A stretch of 64,000 nt of DNA from Gautieria morchelliformis (lineage: Eukaryota > Basidiomycota > Agaricomycetes > Gomphales > Gomphaceae), in assembly GCA_015179125.1 (NCBI GenBank), contig WHVA01000089.1, positions 186,001 to 250,000 on the forward strand. The letters run 5' to 3'. The position numbers were made by a program, and so were the translations under genes. Below, one piece after another: positions 58,913-64,000 of this stretch. The notes under the pieces were generated by a model, which was not told the DNA's origin, did not search any database, and saw nothing but the letters and a program-made list of their open reading frames with translations. The first letter of the stretch is position 1. Each line of letters starts with the position of its first letter.

Positions 58913-60193
58913 TACCTTTCCTGTAGTGTTAGATATTGTGCATTTCTTGCCACTGAGTCGAATATTGTAGCAGCATCATCGCACCAACCGATTGAGATGA
59001 GGGTAGCAGCAATTTTTGGTGCATAGTATGTATCTTGCAAAGTGACTTCTACTGTTTTATCTCCAACCTTATTGGATAATACGAGCAGTCCTGAACCAAA
59101 GGCATCAAAGGTGCCTTTGTTGGCTGCTTGGATAGTCCTCGGCTGTGAGAATTGACAGTAGTTCCTCAATAAATGTTTATGAGGAGTCATATGCGATGTC
59201 ATTCCAGTGTTGAGTATGACTATAAATCCTGAGGATGTGCTCGAATTAAAATTAGAGCACTTGTCGAAATTGATGAAGGCAAGATGCCCATCATCACTTT
59301 CCTCAGAAGAGGACTCTTCTTTGGCAACATTCACTTTTGCTTTACCCTTCTTCTTCTTCTTGCCTTTGGCTTTTTTCTTCTGACATGGTCCTTGACCTTC
59401 TTTACCACCTCCTTTAGCCCAGCAATTTTCGATGGAATGTCCAGGCTTTTTGCAGTTGGTGCATACATGCACCTTCTGCCCCTTCTGGTCCTTCTTAGTA
59501 GATGAACTAATAAACACCTGCTCTTCTTGCGGGAGTGTTTTCTTCTGTCATACTGAGCCTTTAGTACCCGAATAATATCATCAGGGACTAATGGCCTCCC
59601 GCATTCTTCAAGCGAAGTGGTAAGGGCGTTCATGACTGCCTCATAGGATGGTGGAAGTGACGCAAGGATTATATCCATAAATTCTTCTTCAGAAACTCTG
59701 GCTCCCATCTCATTAAGACGAGCATATAGGTCTTGGGCCTTGTCCAAATGATCTCTCAAGTCTCCATCCTCAGGACATCTCATACTACGGAGTTGTCTCT
59801 GCAGGCTGGTGAGGACCATCTTGGGCTTTCTGGTCATTTCATTGACCAGTGCATCCCAACTCTCTTTTGCTGTCTTTTGCTTCTGTAGCATCAGAGCTAG
59901 TGACTCTGACACTGAGACGATGATTTGGGTCTTGGCTTGTCCTTCTCTAGCAAGATATCTCACCAGCTTCTCCTCAGCCTTATCCATCTGAGTTTCCTCA
60001 GCTTCTGTAAGAATATGGCCTGGGGGCATGACTGGGGATCAGGAGGTTGAGTGACTCTCCCTTCTACATGCTTGAGTAGATTTTTGGACTCAAAATAGCT
60101 GATGAGAGTGGCTCGCCACAATGGCCAATTACTTCCATCAGTAGCAAGCTTCTCAACACCCAATAGCTTCTCAGAAGTGTCTCCGGGGCCCAT
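58909..60193 (-). pseudogene. Copia gag and protease, several frame breaks
   Basis: Gag starts at MGPGDTSEKLLGVEKLATDG (60193), typical of copia gag, and continues in a second frame (WDALVNEMTRKPKMVLTSLQ, GDLRDHLDKAQDLYARLNEM). A third frame (59517-58909) has the zinc knuckle CTNCKKPGHSIENC and the protease. The protease active site reads ILNTGMTSHM, so the catalytic Asp of DTGA/DSGA is Asn. Inactive. Confidence 0.8.
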
Positions 60194-60241
60194 AACCCTG
60201 TAGAGGACAGGAATTATAGGCAGTAGGTATGGATTTGTGGC

Positions 60242-60694
60242 TCAAAAGAATAGACTAGAAATTAATTCACTCTCTCAGTGAATTTAGTTGTCACTGTAAA
60301 TATATTATACATTACCTAGAAATTATTCACTACAGAGAATTTCTAGGTCAATAAATCGAAAGGATACTAGACTAATTTACTTGCCTCTCTCAGTGAATTT
60401 AGTTCTCACTGAGAGAGGGGGAAATCTGTCTCACTGTGCATGTACTACTACCCGGCCCTTTAGCGCCCAAGAGCTCGCGCGTCGAAGTCATTTCAGACTC
60501 CGCTGGGTGCAGCCGCCTGTGAAAATAGAAATAACAAAATGAAAAGAAGAAGTAGGGAGTGACTGGAAAAATTCGAAAATAACCAGAGAAATGGATGCAT
60601 GGTACAAGAACAATGTGAGAAGAGATTGAACACCATACAATAAATCGAATATATTATGCTTGATTTTGGTGCAGGAGCATAAATGCACCCAACA
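60242..60694 (-). repeat. 5' LTR of the copia element
   Basis: Partner of 55486-55940. Its outer end (CACCCAACA on the plus strand) directly abuts the Helitron remnant. Confidence 0.85.
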
Positions 60695-60779
60695 ACTTTG
60701 CCCAAGAAAAATCAACAACACGAGCATCTGCTTGCAAATGTAAGTTGAATTGTGGTAGCTTGATTGTTCCTCTAAGCTT

Positions 60780-62584
60780 ATGCCTGCATTTCTCAGGGAT
60801 CCTTCTACTCCAGAGAGAAATCGTCAGCAGGAGCGTGAAAGGGCAAGGGATGAGCAAGAGGGTCATATGACGTCGCCCACTGATCAGAGAGCGCGTGCAC
60901 TTGCTGCTGCTGCTGTCAGAGCTCAGGACCAGCCTCCCCCTCCACCACAGCCTTTTGCCATCCCTCACCCTCTTCCTAGAAGCAATGTTGCTGATCCTTT
61001 TCAACAACCTGTGGCCGGGCCATCATGTCCTCCTATGCTTGCGGGGCCACCACATCCTCCTATGCCTGCAGGGCCATCACATCCTCCCAATCCCAGTCCT
61101 GGACAGCAGGTGGCAGCCCTTCATGCTCAGTTAGCAGCAATCCCAGCAGCACAGCCCGTGAGAAGATACAGGCAGGAGCCTATACAGCCACCTCCCAATC
61201 TTCCTGTGGTTGGTTCTGCAGGAATTGCACAGTTGCGTGCTCAGGCTGCTGAGCAGTCTGCTATATTGCAGCAATTGGGAAGAGGTAGACAGGCAGCTAA
61301 TCCTCCTGTAGGAGGTTCTGCAGGAGTGGCAGCATTGCGGGCTCAGGCCAATGCAATAAGACCAATGCCTCAGCTACTCCCTGCACTTCTGCGGCCTCTT
61401 CAGCGACTCCCTGCACCTCCTCAGCCTCCTCAGCCACTCCCTGCACCTCCACAGCCTCTTATGCCACTCCCTGCGCCTCCTCAGCCTCCTCAGCCACTCC
61501 CTGTACCTCGGCAGCGTCCTCAGCAACCTCCTCCTCCTATTCCACTTGGTTGCTCTAGAATAATTGAGGCAGATGTGCAGCATCATGATTTGGGTCCCAT
61601 GGTTGTTTCCTGCCCTGACTGTAAAGCATTGCACTGGATGGCAGAACGCCTGCAGAAATCCTCAAATGTGCGGCCCAGGTTTGGTGATTGCTGTATGAAA
61701 GGAAAGGTGCAGCTTCCAAAGCTGCCAGTGCTCCCTCAGCCATTGAGACGGCTCTTAGAGGGCCAGGACCCTTAGGCCAAACAGTTTCACCAGAACATCA
61801 GGCAGTACAATGCTGCATTTGCATTCACTTCTGTGGGGGCCGACTTTGAGCTAGATTTGCTTTGGGAGGGTCATGGTCCATATGTCCTCAAGCTGCAGGG
61901 CGAACTGTATCATATTCATGGCTCTCTCATCCCTAACCCTGGGAGGGAGATAATGTATGCCCAGCTTTATATATATGATCCAGCATTGGCTTTGGCACAG
62001 AGGAAGACGCGTAACCCAGGTCTGTCTCCAACTGTCGTGGGAGACTTGCAGGAAATCCTCCTGGTGTGCAATCCTCATGTCGCCATATATAAGCAAGTGG
62101 CTGAGAGGCTCAGAGCTCAGGGACAGAATGGTGAGATCCGGGCTAGGCTCACATACAGGGAACACAGGGATCCTAGGAGGTATAATATCCCTACTGCGGA
62201 TGAGATTGCAGTGGTTCTTCCTGGAGATGGCATCAACCCTGAACCTAGGGATGTTATTGTCCAGCTCAAAGGTGGACACTTTCGAAGGGTATCTGATATG
62301 AATCCAAACTATGCCTCTCTTCACTATGTCTTGCTCTTTCCCAGGGGAGAGTTGGGCTGGCAACCTGGTATTCACTATTGCCAATTACCAGGCGAGTGTG
62401 AGTGATGTGGGCATGTCACCCAAATTCAGTACCATTCCTGTCGTCTCTTCCAGAGAACAGAAGAACCTACAACACTCCTGCGTGCTGGCAAATTATTCCA
62501 GCAGTACATTGTAGACTCTTGGGCTGCTGCAGAACAAAGCAGGCTGAAGTGGATCAGGACAAATCAACACACTTGTCATGACGC
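60780..62584 (+). pseudogene. Helitron protein, N-terminal (Rep-like) fragment
   Basis: The Pro-rich N-terminus contains short degenerate CCTCAGCC-type tandem repeats (61370-61530). A zinc-finger-like CPDCKALHWMAERL and FGDCCMKGKVQLPKL follow, as in Helitron proteins. After a stop at 61773 the reading continues in another frame with Helitron_like_N motifs (HRDPRRYNIPTADEIAVVLP, SDMNPNYASLHYVLLFPRGE). Near 62405 it stops again and continues FQRTEEPTTLLRAGKLFQQY and RLKWIRTNQ. The Rep HUH motif and helicase domain are missing because the sequence ends at the LTR fragment at 62585. Confidence 0.75.
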
Positions 62585-62672
62585 GAACAATGTGAGAAGA
62601 AATTGAAACACCATACAATAAATCGAATATATTATGCTTGATTTTGGTGCAGGAGCATAAATGCACCCAACA
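62585..62672 (-). repeat. 88-bp fragment of the copia LTR end
   Basis: Matches 60611-60694 (GAACAATGTGAG through CACCCAACA) almost perfectly. It interrupts or truncates the gypsy RT (last residues WKAAFRT) on its right and the Helitron on its left. Confidence 0.8.
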
Positions 62673-64000
62673 GGTGCGGAATGCGGCCTTCCACTTGTCT
62701 ACCTCCCAGATCCGAACATTATTGAAGCCCCAGCGGACATCCAGCTTAGTGAAGTATTTTGCCCCGCGGAGTTGTGTGAGTAGTTCAGAAATGAGTGGAA
62801 TGGGGTACTGGTTCTTGATCGTGATCGCATTCAAGGCCCGGTAATCCTGCACTAGTCTGAGCGAGCCGTCCTTCTTCTTGATGAAGAACACCGGAGATGC
62901 CATGGGTGACTTGGAGGGGCGGATCCTCCCTGTACGGAGGTTTTCCGCAAGGAATGCATTGAGCTCTACCTGCTCCTTGGGTGACAGCGGGTAGACTTTG
63001 CAGTTGGTGGGCTTTGACCCAGGATCCAACTTGATGGCATGGTCCCACAGCTTCCGTGGAGGCAGGGCATCAAACGACTCCTTGGCAAAGATGTCCTCGA
63101 ACTCCCGCAGGTACTCCGGAATTTCCACCTCCACTCTATCATGCTTCTTGGAGGCTTCAGCAAGGCGTTGCGAAATATTTCCGGTGGCGCGGATGTGTTC
63201 CACTTCCGGTGGAAGGTTTACGTACAGCAAGCGCTCCCCTTCCGCCAGTGTATCTTCCGGGCCGAGTCGGATGATGTCAGAGTCGGAATCGGAATCGGAA
63301 GTGGGACCCGGTTCAGATTCCGCTTCCGAGTCTTCTTCTGCAAGCAGTGGATGGGGGCCAGAACGACATGTCTGTATGAGCTGTTCGGTCTTCCGCTGCT
63401 CCTGGCGCTCCTTCCGCACTTCCGAACGGCACATGTGACACTTGGCTGGGCATCGACTCATCAGTACCTTCCGAGTCTGCCAATTGATCTCCGGGTTGTG
63501 CTCCTGAAGCCAGGTAAATCCAAGGATGATGTCTTGCTTCCCCAGGCTGGTGACTGCAAAGGAAGTACGTTTGGAGTGTCCATCGTAGCGGAGAATTGTG
63601 TCTACTATCTCTGTGATGGACCCTGCCTCATTGGGGCTTCCATCCACATTGAACACTGGGATTGCACATTGCAACTTCCGCGTGGTCAGTCGGTTCCGTT
63701 CCACATAGTCCTGGTCTATAAACTGACCAGTGGCCCCACAATCGACAAGGGCGGGTCCGGATTTGACTTCCGCCATATCTGTCGTCTTGATCTCCACCTT
63801 AATGATTAGTGACTTGGGGCCAGGGGTGGCAGCAACAACATAGCGCTTCAGGAGGCGTCTCTCCCAAGGGCGGATGCGGGATGGATGGGGTGTCGGATTT
63901 GGTTTTTGTGTGACTTTATCCGGTGCGTCTGTACGAAGTGAGGGGTGTGGGGGCTTTTCATTCTCTACTTCAAGACAGGCAAACCGGTTATGTACAGGCA
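62673..64000 (-). pseudogene. Ty3/gypsy polyprotein, protease and RT start (runs off window)
   Basis: Open on the minus strand from the window end (VHNRFACLEVENEKPPHPSL...) to 62673, about 442 codons. Protease: ALVDCGATGQFIDQDYVERN (Asp-Cys-Gly, so the usual DSGA is DCGA) and IILGFTWLQEHNPEINW. RT: VYPLSPKEQVELNAFLAENL, SPVFFIKKKDGSLRLVQDYR, YPIPLISELLTQLRGAKYFT and KLDVRWGFNNVRI with the first catalytic Asp. It is cut at KAAFRT by the LTR fragment, so the FADD/YVDD box and the rest are absent here. The 5' part lies outside the window. Confidence 0.85.

Larger units (their letters stand above)
55486..60694 (-). mobile_element. Ty1/copia element with both LTRs, 5.2 kb
   Basis: LTRs at 55486-55940 (455 bp) and 60242-60694 (453 bp) differ at few sites. 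Read on the minus strand the element starts TGTTGGGTGCATTTATGC. Gag, protease, integrase, RT and RNase H follow in the copia order. The polypurine tract GAGGGGGCA precedes the 3' LTR. There is no 5-bp target duplication: ATGAA on the left and ACTTT on the right. The ends or flanks have therefore been altered, perhaps by recombination. Confidence 0.85.

Overview
The window looks like a repeat-rich, accessory region of an Agaricomycete (mushroom-type basidiomycete) genome. Evidence: eukaryotic genes with many 50-60 bp GT-AG (and some GC-AG) introns, two STAND/NLR genes of fungal type (NACHT-ankyrin and C2-NACHT-WD40), a FunK1-type protein kinase, and Tad-like LINE, Ty1/copia, Ty3/gypsy, hAT, Tc1/mariner and Helitron sequences. 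I cannot name the species.

Layout. 1-2190: 3' part of an ankyrin-repeat gene, followed directly by a spliced Tup1-like WD40 domain (2272-4001). 4385-7496: one LINE copy broken by a solo LTR (5021), AT-rich DNA, a 359-bp foldback element (6038-6396) and a second solo LTR with a perfect 5-bp target duplication (6627-7384). 7786-11221: decayed Ty3/gypsy pol, itself interrupted by a 986-bp element with terminal inverted repeats. 12403-13536: non-autonomous hAT with an 8-bp target duplication. 13981-15313 and 24161-25301: inverted copies of one repeat family with a proline-rich coding region; a third partial copy lies at 44387-44690. Between them are a DD34E transposase (15572-16777), a FunK1 kinase gene split by a 2518-bp hairpin-packed LTR-type element (18606-21123), and an intact five-exon SAM-like gene (22120-23802).

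25302-27330: a minus-strand gene broken by a solo LTR. 28035-34096: an almost complete 6-kb LINE with 13-bp target duplication, inserted close to a truncated NLR start (34230-34520). 36195-41331: intact six-exon NACHT-ankyrin NLR (1600 aa predicted). 42274-43807: flavin amine oxidase pseudogene. 47161-53372: intact nine-exon C2-NACHT-WD40 NLR (1927 aa predicted) with 21 nearly identical WD40 units. 55486-60694: Ty1/copia element with both LTRs. 60695-62584: Helitron fragment. 62673 to the window end: a Ty3/gypsy element running out of the window.

How it fits together. The host genes that remain intact are mainly the two NLRs, which in fungi act in non-self recognition (heterokaryon incompatibility and related responses), and the SAM-like gene. 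Most of the rest is layered transposon insertion. The strongest candidate for something undescribed is the element at 18606-21123. It has LTR-like direct repeats of 193/194 bp, 7-bp terminal inverted repeats and a perfect CAACC target duplication, but no recognisable pol genes. Its interior is a dense series of perfect or near-perfect DNA hairpins plus a tandem-repeat ORF.
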